A stretch of DNA of 64,000 bases from Betaproteobacteria bacterium Ga0077523 (GTDB taxonomy: Bacteria; Pseudomonadota; Gammaproteobacteria; Burkholderiales; Ga0077523): contig LNDQ01000093.1 in assembly GCA_001464695.1 (NCBI GenBank), forward strand, positions 1 through 64,000, written 5' to 3'. Of this stretch, positions 23,404-32,520 are shown in pieces. The notes beneath the pieces are model-generated. The model saw only the letters and a program-made list of their open reading frames with translations, searched no databases and was not told the origin of the DNA. Made by a program: the position numbers and the translations under genes. The first letter of the stretch is position 1. Every line of letters starts with the position of its first letter.

Positions 23404-25527
23404 CTACACCTCGATGGGCAGCGAGCGGATGCGCTTGCCCGTCAACACGAACAGCGCATTGGCCACCGCCGGTGCGATCGGCGGTGTCCCCGGCTCGCCG
23501 ACGCCGCCCGGCGGTTCCGTGGAGGCAATCAGATGGGTCTCCACCACCGGCATCTCGTTCATGCGCAGCACCGGATAGTCGTGGAAGTTGCTCTGTTCCA
23601 CTTGTCCATCCTTGAACGTGATCTTGCCGTGCAGCGCAGCCGACAGGCCGTACACCATCGCGCCTTCCATCTGGGCGACCACCTGCTGCGGATTCACCAC
23701 CGTGCCGACGTCGGCAGCGATGACGACGCGATGCACGCGCGGACGGCCTTCCTCGATCGAGACTTCCGCGACCTGGGCAACCCAGGCTCCGAAGGCTTCC
23801 GCCACGGCGATGCCCCGTGCGCGTCCTGCCGGCAATGGTGAGCCCCATCCGGCCTTCTGCGCCGCGAGCTCGAGCACTGCGCGATGCCGTGGATGCTGGT
23901 CGAGCAGCGCGCGACGGAACTCGAACGGATCCTTGCCCGCCGCGTGAGCCATCTCGTCGACGAACGCCTCGCTGAAGAACGCGTTCTGCGTGCTGCCCAC
24001 GGAACGCAGGAACCACGTGCGCACACCGGCCTTGTACGGGACCCAGCCCACGTCGACGTTCGGCACCGAGTACGGAATGTTCGCGAGGCCCTCGATCGCC
24101 GTCGAGTCGATGCGCCCCTGCATGATCAAGGCTTCGAAGCCCGTGCCTTCCGCCATTTCGTCACAGACGGTGGTGGCAGCGAAGGCGATCGGCTTGCCAT
24201 CACCGTCGAGTCCCGCACGCAGTTTCGCCACCGCCTGCGGCCGGTAGTAGTAGCCGCGCATGTCGTCCTCACGGGAGTAGACCACCTTCACCGGTGCGCC
24301 AGCAGCTTGCGACAGCAGCACCGCCTCGGTGAGAAAGTCCGGTGCGAAGCGGCGACCGAAGCCGCCGCCCAGGAGCAGCGTGTTGATCTTCACCTGCTCC
24401 GGCTTGCAGCCCACCAATTGCGCGACCGTCATCTGGTTGGGGCCTTGCGCCTGGCTGCCGACCCAGATCTCCGCGCCATCGGACTTGACCCATGCGGTGC
24501 AGTTCATCGGTTCCATCGGCGCGTGCGCGAGATAGGGCACGTCGTACACCGCTTCGATCACCGTGGTGGCGGAACCGAGCGCGCCCGCGCCTTCACCTTC
24601 CTTGCGAGCAGAAAGCGCACCGTTGCCCGATTGTGCGAGACCCGTCATCTCATCACGCAGCCTGTCGGTCGACAGCGTCGCTTTGGCGCCACCATCCCAT
24701 GTGACTTCGAGCGCCTCGCGGCCCTTCGTTGCCGCCCAATAGTTGTCTGCGAGCACGGCGACGCCCACTGAGACGGGACTCGATACCGGCAGCACCTTGC
24801 GAACGCCAGGGACCGCAAGCGCCTTCTCCGCATCGAACCGTACGACCTTGCCACCCACCACCGGCGAACGTGCAACTACTGCAGTCAAGAGACCAGGAAG
24901 CTTCGCATCCATGCCGAACTGCGCGGTGCCCGCGACCTTGTCGGCAGTGTCGAGCCGCGGCGTCGACTTTCCAATGATGCGGAACCTGGCCGGATCCTTG
25001 AGCGGCACGTCCTTCGGCGGCGCGATCTTCGCCGCTCGCGTACAGAGCTTGCCGTAAGTGGCCTTGACGCCCATGGGGCCGATGACCGAACCGCGGTCGG
25101 TGCGCAGCGTCGATGCTTCCACTTCCCACGCCTGCGCGGCGGCCATTACCAGCATCGCACGCGCCGTGGCGCCCGCTTGCCGCAGCGGCTGCCACATCGC
25201 GCGGATCGACGTCGATCCCCCCGTGCCCTGCACGCCGAACCACGGATGCGCGTACTGCCTGGCGGCGGGTGCGGCTTCGATCTCGATCTTCGACCAGTCC
25301 GCGTCGAGTTCCTCGGCCACCAGCATCGGCAAGCCCGTGTAGACACCCTGACCCATCTCGGCCTTGTCGACGATGATGGTGACGCGATTGTCGGGTGTGA
25401 TGCGAATCCACGGGCTGGGCGCGAACGCATCCGCATCCGCAGCGCCCGCGAACGGCGCGAAGCCGATGGCGAACCCGCCGCCGGCGAGCACGGACACTTT
25501 CAGAAAATCTCGGCGATCGAGAGTCAT
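23404..25527 (-). CDS. Molybdenum hydroxylase large subunit, IorB-like (xanthine dehydrogenase/aldehyde oxidase family)
   Basis: This 707-residue protein starts [17 protein letters not shown], a twin-arginine signal, so it is exported folded to the periplasm. Mo-pterin-binding patterns include [30 protein letters not shown] and the C-terminal [22 protein letters not shown] with the catalytic Glu. IorB-type enzymes hydroxylate N-heterocycles such as isoquinoline or aldehydes together with a small 2Fe-2S subunit (IorA) and a cytochrome c. Neither partner is encoded here. It begins 10 bp after the MerR gene and is preceded by GAGGAGAACACC, so the two form an operon. Confidence 0.9.
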   Translation of the reverse strand: MTLDRRDFLKVSVLAGGGFAIGFAPFAGAADADAFAPSPWIRITPDNRVTIIVDKAEMGQGVYTGLPMLVAEELDADWSKIEIEAAPAARQYAHPWFGVQGTGGSTSIRAMWQPLRQAGATARAMLVMAAAQAWEVEASTLRTDRGSVIGPMGVKATYGKLCTRAAKIAPPKDVPLKDPARFRIIGKSTPRLDTADKVAGTAQFGMDAKLPGLLTAVVARSPVVGGKVVRFDAEKALAVPGVRKVLPVSSPVSVGVAVLADNYWAATKGREALEVTWDGGAKATLSTDRLRDEMTGLAQSGNGALSARKEGEGAGALGSATTVIEAVYDVPYLAHAPMEPMNCTAWVKSDGAEIWVGSQAQGPNQMTVAQLVGCKPEQVKINTLLLGGGFGRRFAPDFLTEAVLLSQAAGAPVKVVYSREDDMRGYYYRPQAVAKLRAGLDGDGKPIAFAATTVCDEMAEGTGFEALIMQGRIDSTAIEGLANIPYSVPNVDVGWVPYKAGVRTWFLRSVGSTQNAFFSEAFVDEMAHAAGKDPFEFRRALLDQHPRHRAVLELAAQKAGWGSPLPAGRARGIAVAEAFGAWVAQVAEVSIEEGRPRVHRVVIAADVGTVVNPQQVVAQMEGAMVYGLSAALHGKITFKDGQVEQSNFHDYPVLRMNEMPVVETHLIASTEPPGGVGEPGTPPIAPAVANALFVLTGKRIRSLPIEV

Positions 25528-25537
25528 GGTGTTCTCC

Positions 25538-25972
25538 TCAGGTCTTGGCAGTCTTGCGCGATCGGAGCTTGGACCCGTGTTCGGCCCGGAACTGCGCTTC
25601 CTTCTCGCGCATCAGATCGTCGTAGTGGTCGATCTTCCATTGCAGGAACGAGAGCATTTCCTGCAGTTGAGAAATTCGTCCGTGCAACTGACGGGCGTGC
25701 ATCTCGAGAATCTCGCGTCGCTCGGGCGTGGTCTCCTCGCCTTCACGAAAGAGATCGATGTAGCGCCGCACCGTCTCGAGGCGCATCCCGGTGGAAAGCA
25801 TCTTGGCGACGAAGTCGACCCACTGGTGATCGAAGGCCGTGTAGCGGCGATGCCCGGTGGGCGTTCGGCCGATGGGCCCCAGCAGCCCGATCCGTTCGTA
25901 GTAGCGCAGCGTGTCCTCGGAGAGCCCGGTGATCAGCGCCGTCTGCTTGATGGTGTAGGTCTTGTCTTCCAT
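25538..25972 (-). CDS. MerR-family transcriptional regulator
   Basis: This 144-residue protein has a winged helix at its N-terminus (YTIKQTALITGLSEDTLRYYERIGLLGPIGRTPTGHRRYT), then a dimerisation coiled coil (EILEMHARQLHGRISQLQEMLSFLQWKI). There are no Cys residues in the effector region, so metal or redox sensing like ZntR or SoxR is unlikely. The profile is closer to MerR proteins that respond to organic ligands. It is the first gene of an operon with the molybdenum hydroxylase and lies directly under its own MerR-type promoter. Confidence 0.92.
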   Translation of the reverse strand: MEDKTYTIKQTALITGLSEDTLRYYERIGLLGPIGRTPTGHRRYTAFDHQWVDFVAKMLSTGMRLETVRRYIDLFREGEETTPERREILEMHARQLHGRISQLQEMLSFLQWKIDHYDDLMREKEAQFRAEHGSKLRSRKTAKT

Positions 25973-25981
25973 GGCGCGAAG

Positions 25982-26012
25982 AGGATAAAACCTGGAGTCG
26001 ACTCCAGGTCAA
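25982..26012 (-). promoter_or_regulatory. MerR-type promoter with 19-bp spacer and palindromic operator
   Basis: On the minus strand -35 TTGACC (26007-26012) and -10 TATCCT (25982-25987) are separated by 19 bp, the over-long spacer typical of MerR-controlled promoters. A perfect 20-bp palindrome with half-site ACCTGGAGTC (25990-26009) fills the spacer. The expected start of transcription is only about 3 nt before the merR ATG, so the message would be nearly leaderless. Confidence 0.85.
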
Positions 26013-26105
26013 GCAATTCCTTGCCTTGAGGACGCCTTTTCAGGCGGACGGGGAAAGATCATCCTTCGGGCGTTGCACATAACCACAACCAGAGGGAGGA
26101 GAACC

Positions 26106-27242
26106 ATGGGTACCCGCCTGCATGCCGCCCTGTGCGGCCTGATACTGCTTGGCGTCGGCGCATCGGCGCACCCGGCCGATCCGATCCGCGTCGGCCTGGT
26201 GGACGAGACCACCGGACCGGCGGCCGAAGCGGGCGTGCTCACCCTGCACGGCGTGCGTCTTGCGATGGAAGAGATCAACGCCGCCGGCGGCATCCTCGGC
26301 CGGCCGGTGGAACTGATCGTGGAGGACAACCAGAGCACCAACCCCGGCACCGTGCTCGCCTATTCCAAGCTCGTCGATCAGAAGGTGGTGGCAGTGGTCG
26401 GCCCGCTGCGCAGCACTCAGGTGCAGGCAGCCTCGCCGACCATCGCGAAGGCGAAGCTCCCCGCCATCATCGGCGGCAGCGACCCGAGCCTCACCCGGGT
26501 GAACAACCCCTGGATCTTCCGCGTCCGGCCCAACGATTTCTATTCTTCCCGCGTGGTCGCCGAGCATGGCGTAAAGACGCTCGGCAAGAAGAAGTGGGCC
26601 ATCATCCATTCGACCGACACCTTCGGCGCAAACGGCAAGAACGCCCTGGTCGATGCGCTGAAGACCCATGGCGTCGAGCCGGTGCTGATTCAGGGCTACA
26701 CCAATAACCAGCAGGATTTCACCGCCGTCGTGCTGGCGGTGAAGAAGTCCGGGGCCGACATCATCGGCAGCTACATGACCAACTCGCCCGACGTGGGCAT
26801 TTTCGCCAAGCAGCTGAAGCAGCTCGGAGTGGAGGCAGACTGGATCGGCTCCACCTCGCTCGCGACCGAAACCGCACTCAAGCTGGCCGGCGACGCGCTG
26901 TGGGGGACCTACGTCGTGACCGACTTCTTCCCCGAAGCCAATCCGGAGAGCAAGGCGTTTTCGGCCAAGTTCAAGGCGAAGCACGGGTTCAACCCCGATC
27001 TCTATTCCGCGTGGTCCTACGCCGCCCTGCACTTGCTGAAGCACGCCATCACCGCGGCCGGCTCGACGGAGTCCGAAGCCGTCCGCAAGGCGCTGTTGAG
27101 TACCAAGGGACTCAAGGGCATCGAAGGCACGTACAACTTCGATGCCAACGGCGATGGCCTGCATGGCTACACCATCGTGCGCAACGAGCAAGGGAAGCTC
27201 GTTTTCATCCGCACCATCGAGTTCGCTGTCGAGAACAAGTAG
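26106..27242 (+). CDS. LivJ-type branched-chain amino acid/urea ABC substrate-binding protein
   Basis: The ATG at 26106 has GGGAGGAG just upstream, giving 378 residues and a proper signal peptide (TRLHAALCGLILLGVGASAHPA). The type I periplasmic fold shows IRVGLVDETTGPAAEAGV, AMEEINAAGGILGRPVELIVEDNQ and a later DFTAVVLAVKKSGADIIGS. The ligand is unknown. No livHMGF transporter genes follow, so it may serve a transporter elsewhere. It is divergent from the MerR gene and 13 bp upstream of an FlK-like thioesterase. Confidence 0.88.
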   Translation: MGTRLHAALCGLILLGVGASAHPADPIRVGLVDETTGPAAEAGVLTLHGVRLAMEEINAAGGILGRPVELIVEDNQSTNPGTVLAYSKLVDQKVVAVVGPLRSTQVQAASPTIAKAKLPAIIGGSDPSLTRVNNPWIFRVRPNDFYSSRVVAEHGVKTLGKKKWAIIHSTDTFGANGKNALVDALKTHGVEPVLIQGYTNNQQDFTAVVLAVKKSGADIIGSYMTNSPDVGIFAKQLKQLGVEADWIGSTSLATETALKLAGDALWGTYVVTDFFPEANPESKAFSAKFKAKHGFNPDLYSAWSYAALHLLKHAITAAGSTESEAVRKALLSTKGLKGIEGTYNFDANGDGLHGYTIVRNEQGKLVFIRTIEFAVENK

Positions 27243-27255
27243 AGGTCTCGTTGAT

Positions 27256-27648
27256 ATGAGCGACGCGCTGGAGCCCGGCGTGACCGGGCAGGCAGAGGTG
27301 ATGGCCGGACCGGGCAACCTGGCCTCGGACCTGGGGAGCGGTTTCGTGCGCGTCTTCTCCACCCCGACCATGATCGCGTTGATGGAAACGGCGGCCGGCA
27401 AATCCGTGGAGCCGCTGGTGGGCGAAGGCAAGACCACGGTGGGCGTGCGGGTCGACATCCGCCATCTGGCCGCCACTCCGCCCGGGATGAAGGTGGTGGC
27501 GGGGTCGCGCCTCGTGAAGATCGACGGCAAGATCCTGACCTTCGAAGTGTGGGCCGACGACGAGCGGGAGCGGATCGGTGAAGGGATTCACGAGCGTGCC
27601 GTGATCGACCGCGCGCGTTTCGTTCAAAAGGTCGAGGCCAAGTCGTAG
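27256..27648 (+). CDS. FlK-like hotdog thioesterase
   Basis: This 130-residue protein starts at the ATG at 27256. STPTMIALMETAAGKSV followed by TVGVRVDIRHLAATPPGM carries the Thr, Glu and His of the fluoroacetyl-CoA thioesterase FlK triad. The C-terminal strand reads LTFEVWADDERERIGEG. Most FlK-like proteins act on ordinary acyl-CoAs, and fluoroacetate resistance should not be assumed. It is downstream of and probably co-transcribed with the LivJ-type gene. Confidence 0.83.
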   Translation: MSDALEPGVTGQAEVMAGPGNLASDLGSGFVRVFSTPTMIALMETAAGKSVEPLVGEGKTTVGVRVDIRHLAATPPGMKVVAGSRLVKIDGKILTFEVWADDERERIGEGIHERAVIDRARFVQKVEAKS

Positions 27649-27986
27649 GCACTTCCTCCCCCAGCTTCAGCTAGGTGCGGGGACGTACACCCCTTCCCCC
27701 GACGAAGTTGGGGGAAGGCTGGGATGGGGGCCACTTCCGCCAATCTTCGACCCGACGCGTCAGCTGGCGTCGAGGCGTCGGCTCGCCCCGAGACCGCTCA
27801 TGCCGCCGTACCAACCGCTCGCGCCCGCATCCCACCGCTCGCGCACCCGATTCGCCCGTCCAACGGAATCCACACGAATCCGTACACCGCCGGCACACGT
27901 ATCGCGTTGAAGCAGGTGAGAGTCGCATCGGGGAACTTCCCTCCGAATCCCCGGACTCACCAGTAAGTACAGAAAGGAGAGCCTCC
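27649..27986. other. 338-bp gene-free stretch with a hairpin element
   Basis: It holds dispersed hairpin copy 3 (27692-27718) and then about 250 bp with no recognisable gene. Short open frames here translate to Pro/Arg/Ala-rich peptides without domains. It ends with the AAGGAGA ribosome binding site of the next open frame. Confidence 0.55.
27692..27718. repeat. Dispersed GC-rich hairpin element, copy 3
   Basis: Arms CCTTCCCCCGAC and GTTGGGGGAAGG (one G-T pair) enclose a GAA loop and are followed by CTGGGATGGGGGC. This is the reverse orientation of copy 2. Confidence 0.78.
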
Positions 27987-28472
27987 ATGAATGACGACAT
28001 CGAAGCAGTGATCCCCGACGCCAAGCCCACCGGCATGACGCGATCCGCGCTGCTGCTCGCCGCCATGCAGGCTTTCCTGGAACTGGACCGCTCCGCCGAA
28101 AAGGCCGAGGCGGCGAAGAAAGAAGAGACGCTGCTCGCGGAGTTCAGCGAGTTGGTGGTGGTGCCGGGCGTTCGTCCCCTCCCCCAGCGCCAGCGGGGGG
28201 AGGGCCAGGGTGGGGGCAACAGCGTCTCCTCGGCCCCATACCCAATCCGGACATCCTCGTGCTCACACTGCACGAGCCTACCTCGCGTCGCCCTTACGGC
28301 CCCTGCTACCATCCCCCCGATCAAAGCGGGGGCGCGCATGGGTTCCGAACTACCGGCCCGGGAGACCATCGATCGGCTGCGGGCCCAGGCAGGATGGGTC
28401 GTTGCGGACTACAAGGACGCGGACATCCACGCGTCCCGCGGAGTGGCGCTGAGCGACTTCATGCTCGCGTAA
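27987..28472 (+). CDS. Composite open frame of 161 codons, possibly broken
   Basis: The ATG at 27987 follows AAGGAGAGCC, a good ribosome binding site. Residues 1-~60 (MNDDIEAVIPDAKPTGMTRS and a helical segment LLLAAMQAFLELDRSAEKAEA) look like a real small protein. The frame then passes through hairpin element copy 4 (PLPQRQRGEGQGGG) and a Ser/Cys/Pro-rich stretch, and ends in a restriction-enzyme-like segment. I think a repeat insertion has joined unrelated pieces. No family is recognised for the first part. Confidence 0.35.
   Translation: MNDDIEAVIPDAKPTGMTRSALLLAAMQAFLELDRSAEKAEAAKKEETLLAEFSELVVVPGVRPLPQRQRGEGQGGGNSVSSAPYPIRTSSCSHCTSLPRVALTAPATIPPIKAGARMGSELPARETIDRLRAQAGWVVADYKDADIHASRGVALSDFMLA
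28177..28204. repeat. Dispersed GC-rich hairpin element, copy 4 (inside an open frame)
   Basis: CCCTCCCCC (28177-28185) pairs with GGGGGAGGG (28196-28204), with an AGCGCCAGCG loop region. It is followed by CCAGGGTGGGGG, the flank seen in reverse-oriented copies. Confidence 0.75.
28338..28472 (+). pseudogene. Remnant of a type I restriction endonuclease HsdR N-terminus
   Basis: The last 44 codons of the composite frame read ETIDRLRAQAGWVVADYKDA and then IHASRGVALSDFMLA. This matches the opening helix-strand of HsdR proteins (R-x2-ID-x2-L-x2-AGW-x-VxDYK, then A-x-rGVAvrEF-L) and stops where the PD-(D/E)XK nuclease core should begin. No hsdM or hsdS is near. It is most likely debris of a lost restriction system. 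Confidence 0.5.
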
Positions 28473-28507
28473 AGGTTCGGATTCGTTGACCACCTGCACT
28501 TTGAACC

Positions 28508-29002
28508 ATGACCCTGTTCCTCGACACCGAAACCACCGGCTTGAGTCCGGCTCGCGGCGCCGCGATCGTGGAACTCGCGATCGTCGACGCCGCGGGAAAC
28601 GTCCTGATCGATTCGCTCGTCGACCCCGGCAAGCCCATTCCTGCAGATGCCTCGAGGATTCACGGGATCACCGACGACATGGTCCGCGGCAAACCCAAGC
28701 TGGCGGACCTGATGCCTCGGGTTGTGGAGATCATCTCGACGGACCTTGTGGTCATCTACAACGCGAGCTTCGATTCACCGTTCTTCCCGGGCCGCCTGCG
28801 CCAGTCGAAGGGCGTGCGCTGCGCGATGACCGAGTTCGCCGATGTGCTGGGCGGTCCCTGGCGCAAGCTCGACGTCGCCGCGCGGCACGTCGGTCACCGC
28901 TGGACGGGAGCGGCGCATCGCGCGCTCTCCGATGCACAGGCGTGCCGCAGTGTGTGGCTGTGGCTCGAAGCGCGATCGCAGCAGCGCAAGCCGGGCGGGT
29001 GA
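28508..29002 (+). CDS. DEDDh 3'-5' exonuclease (DnaQ-like)
   Basis: This 164-residue protein carries the three exonuclease motifs: FLDTETTGL (Exo I), VIYNASFDSPFF (Exo II) and the HRALSDAQA (Exo III) His-Asp. It has only the exonuclease domain, with no polymerase III alpha-binding tail. It is therefore more likely a stand-alone DNA or RNA exonuclease than the replicative epsilon subunit. Confidence 0.88.
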   Translation: MTLFLDTETTGLSPARGAAIVELAIVDAAGNVLIDSLVDPGKPIPADASRIHGITDDMVRGKPKLADLMPRVVEIISTDLVVIYNASFDSPFFPGRLRQSKGVRCAMTEFADVLGGPWRKLDVAARHVGHRWTGAAHRALSDAQACRSVWLWLEARSQQRKPGG

Positions 29003-29047
29003 CGCCCGTGCCTCGCTGTCGATCGTCGTTCGCGAGGGGCCGCCTGA

Positions 29048-31693
29048 CTACGCCAACGCTCGCGTCACCACCTCCGTCACGTCCTTCGACAATCCCACGT
29101 GCTCGCGAATGCGCGTAAGCGCAGTCTTGGCGTGCGCTTGCCGATCGGCATCGAACTTCCGCCACCGATCGAACGCCCGTGCCAGTCGCGCCGCCACCTG
29201 CGGATTCAGCGCATCGAGCGTGACGATCTGCTCGGCCACCAGCGCATAACCGGCCCCGTCGGCGGCGTGGAATCGCACCGGGTTGCCCTGTGCAAACGTG
29301 CCGATGACGGAGCGGACCCGGTTGGGGTTCCTGATGTCGAAGTCGGGATGCGCGAGGAGCTGCCTCACGCGCGCCAGTGTGGTGGGCAGGCGAGAGGTGG
29401 CTTGCACCGCGAACCACTTGTCGAGCACCAAAGCCTCGTCGCGCCAGCGCGCGTGGAACTTCTCCAGTGCGGCATCGCGCTCGGAGCACTCGGTGTTGGT
29501 CAGCGCGGTGAGTGCGGCCATGGTGTCGGTCATGTTGTCCGCACCTTCGAACTGCGCGACGCAGATGGCGCGGATCTCGTCGTCGTCCGATTCCATCAGG
29601 TAACCGAGGCACAGGTTGCGTAGCGCACGGCGGCCGGCGGAGGTGGCGTCGGGGCTGTAGCGACCGGGGTTGCCCATGGCGCGATAGGTGGCGAGCAGCT
29701 CGTCACGCAGCGTCTCGGCGATCTTCTGGCGCACCCGCACCCGGACCGCATGGATTGCGTCCGGATCGACCACTTCCATCTGCTCTCCGATGTACGCCTC
29801 GGACGGCAGCGAAAGCGCTTCGGCGGCGAACGCGGGGTCCTTCGGACCGTCGGCCAGCACGCGGGCGAACGCGTCGATGAACTCGGCCGGCGCTTCGAAG
29901 GCCTTGCCGGCCTTGCGTGCGGCCACACCCTTCAGAAGCAGACCAAGGGCCAGGCGCTGTCCAGCCTCCCAGCGGTTGAAAGCGTCCGAGTCGTGCGCCA
30001 TCAGGTGGATGTATTCGGTTTCCGTGTATGCGTAGTCCAGGATCACCGGCGCCGAGAATCCGCGCAGCAGCGACGGCACCGGTTTTGCGGACACGTTCAC
30101 GAAGACGAAACGCTCCTCGGGAGCCTTTACCGAGAGCACACGATCGGAGCCGACCGCAGACTTCTCACCATCCAGTTGCAGCGGCAGATCGTTGCCGTCC
30201 GGACCCACCAGACCCAAGGCGAGCGGGATGTGGAACGGCAGCTTCTCAGGCTGATCGGGCGTAGGCGGGCACGATTGCTTCACGGTGAGCGTGAACGTCT
30301 TCGCGGCTGCGTCGTACGCGCCCCTGGCGTTGAGACGCGGGGTACCGGCCTGGTCATACCAGCGGCGGAACTGCGAGAGGTCGACGCCACCCGCATCCTG
30401 CATCGCCTGCGCGAATTCGTCGCAGGTGACGGCTTGGCCATCATGCCGCTGAAAGTAGAGGTCCATGCCCTTGCGGAAGCCTTCGGCACCCAGCAGCGTG
30501 TGGATCATCCGCACCACCTCGGCGCCCTTCTCGTATACCGTTACCGTGTAGAAGTTGCCGATCTCCATGTACGACTGCGGGCGTACCGGGTGCGCCATGG
30601 GGCCGGCGTCCTCGGGGAACTGCGCGGCGCGCAGTGCGCGCACTTCCTGGATGCGCTGCACGGGCCGCGAATACGTGTCGGCGCCGTATTCCTGGTCGCG
30701 GAAGACGGTGAGGCCTTCCTTCAACGAGAGCTGGAACCAGTCGCGGCAGGTGACACGGTTGCCGGTCCAGTTGTGGAAGTACTCATGGGCGACTACGCGG
30801 TCGATGTTGAGATAGTCGGTGTCGGTGGCCGTGTCGGCTCGTGCCAGCACGTACTTGGTGTTGAAGATGTTGAGGCCCTTGTTCTCCATGGCGCCCATGT
30901 TGAAGTCGCCCACCGCCACGATCATGAAGCGCTCGAGGTCGAGTTCGAGACCGAAGACCTCTTCGTCCCACTTCATGGAGCGCTTCAGCGAATCCATCGC
31001 GAAGCCCGCCTGGTCGAGCTTGCCGGGCTCTACATACACCTGCAGCAGCGCGCGCTTGCCCGAGCGGGTGACGAAATGGTCCTCGAGCACGTCGAGCTTC
31101 GCGGCCACCATGGCGAAGAGGTATGAAGGCTTGGGGAACGGATCCTCCCAGCGCGCCCAGTGACGGTCGCCCGGCTCCGTGCCGTGAGCCACGAGGTTGC
31201 CGTTGGACAGCAGGGCCGGATACTTCGCGAGCGGTGCATGAATGCTCACGGTGTAGCGCGACATCACGTCGGGGCGGTCGATGAACCAGGTGATGCGGCG
31301 GAAGCCTTCCGATTCGCATTGCGAGAACAGGCCGTCCTTCGATTGGAAGAAGCCCATCAGCTTGGTGTTGTGGAAGGGGTCGATGCGCACGACCGTTTCC
31401 AACTCGAACCCTGCAGGCACGCGCGGGATCGTGAGACGCGTTTCGGTCAGGATCACTTCGTTGTCGGCCAGCTTGCGCCCGTCGATGGTGGCGGATTCGT
31501 GCGTAAGCTCGTCGCCGTCCAGCATCAGGGGGGCGGTCTGGTCCTTGGAGGCCGGGTTGCGGCGCACGGCCATTCTCGAGCGGACCAGCACGTGATCGTC
31601 GTGGATGTCCACGTCGAGATGCACCGTGTCGATCAGGAATGCGGGCGGGGTGTAGTCCTTGAGGTGGATGATCTGAGGGTTGGCGTCGCGCAT
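29048..31693 (-). CDS. pepN: Aminopeptidase N (M1 family)
   Basis: This 881-residue cytosolic zinc aminopeptidase has the usual length of the bacterial PepN type. The GAMENKGLNIFN substrate motif and the zinc site HEYFHNWTGNRVTCRDWFQLSLKEGLTVF (HExxH plus distal Glu) are intact. It removes N-terminal residues in general peptide turnover. It stands 17 bp downstream of the three-helix membrane protein gene on the same strand. Confidence 0.97.
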   Translation of the reverse strand: MRDANPQIIHLKDYTPPAFLIDTVHLDVDIHDDHVLVRSRMAVRRNPASKDQTAPLMLDGDELTHESATIDGRKLADNEVILTETRLTIPRVPAGFELETVVRIDPFHNTKLMGFFQSKDGLFSQCESEGFRRITWFIDRPDVMSRYTVSIHAPLAKYPALLSNGNLVAHGTEPGDRHWARWEDPFPKPSYLFAMVAAKLDVLEDHFVTRSGKRALLQVYVEPGKLDQAGFAMDSLKRSMKWDEEVFGLELDLERFMIVAVGDFNMGAMENKGLNIFNTKYVLARADTATDTDYLNIDRVVAHEYFHNWTGNRVTCRDWFQLSLKEGLTVFRDQEYGADTYSRPVQRIQEVRALRAAQFPEDAGPMAHPVRPQSYMEIGNFYTVTVYEKGAEVVRMIHTLLGAEGFRKGMDLYFQRHDGQAVTCDEFAQAMQDAGGVDLSQFRRWYDQAGTPRLNARGAYDAAAKTFTLTVKQSCPPTPDQPEKLPFHIPLALGLVGPDGNDLPLQLDGEKSAVGSDRVLSVKAPEERFVFVNVSAKPVPSLLRGFSAPVILDYAYTETEYIHLMAHDSDAFNRWEAGQRLALGLLLKGVAARKAGKAFEAPAEFIDAFARVLADGPKDPAFAAEALSLPSEAYIGEQMEVVDPDAIHAVRVRVRQKIAETLRDELLATYRAMGNPGRYSPDATSAGRRALRNLCLGYLMESDDDEIRAICVAQFEGADNMTDTMAALTALTNTECSERDAALEKFHARWRDEALVLDKWFAVQATSRLPTTLARVRQLLAHPDFDIRNPNRVRSVIGTFAQGNPVRFHAADGAGYALVAEQIVTLDALNPQVAARLARAFDRWRKFDADRQAHAKTALTRIREHVGLSKDVTEVVTRALA

Positions 31694-31710
31694 GATGGAA
31701 AAGTCTCAAG

Positions 31711-32520
31711 TCAGGAAGCGGTGTTGCGGCCGACGGCGATGGCGTGGGCGATGCGCACCACGATCATCATGCCGTACGCAATGGCACCGGCAATGGCGAT
31801 CTCGAACGGAAACAGATTGTGGGACGTGGGATCGGACATCAAGCCCAGCGTGATGTTCACGATGGCAAGCGTGATGGGCAGCAGACAGGCTGCAGCCGCG
31901 ATCCGCCAGGCACCGCTCCAGCGGCGGATCCAGCGGATCGGCAGCCAGTAGGCCAGGATCACCAGGGCGACGAAGAGCAGGGAGCCGACGAAGAACAGCA
32001 GGTGGCTGAACAGGCTGGGTGGAGGTTCGGCTGCACGCGCCGCGGCCCGGCGGGCACTGGCTTGCGCGCGATGCTCGGTGACCCATGCAGGATTGGCCTC
32101 TTCACTCGCGCTGGTGGCGACGGTCCATGTCGCGTCCACAGGGAGCACGTGCGTTTCGCCTGGAGGATCGGGCGTTGTGGCGCTCGCACCGGCATCGATG
32201 GTCTTCACCACGATTTCGTCCACACGCACATCGCCGTCCTTCGGTTGAAGGAAGGTGAACAGCACGGTTTCGCCGCCACCGGCCGGCACGGATTCAATGC
32301 TGCTGGTGGCATACCAACCCACTTTCGCGCCGCGGCTGCGCACTTCCTGGATGTGGATCTCTTGCGCGGTCGGCGACTCCACGCGCACGCGCAGGTTGAG
32401 CGTGTGGCCTTTCGCGAGTGTCGCAGGCTGCGCCGGGTGGGCTTCGAGCAACTCCACGGTGGCCGCATCGATGCTCGCCGCGAACAGTGACAGCACGACA
32501 GCACCCATCAGACTGCGCAT
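31711..32520 (-). CDS. Exported-domain/three-helix membrane protein, unknown function
   Basis: The ATG at 32520 overlaps the pirin stop (TGATG), giving 269 residues. A signal peptide (RSLMGAVVLSLFAASIDA) precedes an Ig-like beta region (LAKGHTLNLRVRVESPTAQEIHIQEV, GETVLFTFLQPKDGDVRV). Three hydrophobic segments near the C-terminus follow (LFSHLLFFVGSLLFVALVIL, WRIAAAACLLPITLAIVNI, FEIAIAGAIAYGMMIVVRI). No family is recognised. Translational coupling to pirin suggests a shared operon. Confidence 0.7.
   Translation of the reverse strand: MRSLMGAVVLSLFAASIDAATVELLEAHPAQPATLAKGHTLNLRVRVESPTAQEIHIQEVRSRGAKVGWYATSSIESVPAGGGETVLFTFLQPKDGDVRVDEIVVKTIDAGASATTPDPPGETHVLPVDATWTVATSASEEANPAWVTEHRAQASARRAAARAAEPPPSLFSHLLFFVGSLLFVALVILAYWLPIRWIRRWSGAWRIAAAACLLPITLAIVNITLGLMSDPTSHNLFPFEIAIAGAIAYGMMIVVRIAHAIAVGRNTAS

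Noticed and set aside
27256..27648. Fluoroacetate resistance from the FlK-like thioesterase
   Set aside because: Only the hotdog triad supports it. Most FlK-like proteins have other substrates and no fluoroacetate genes are present.
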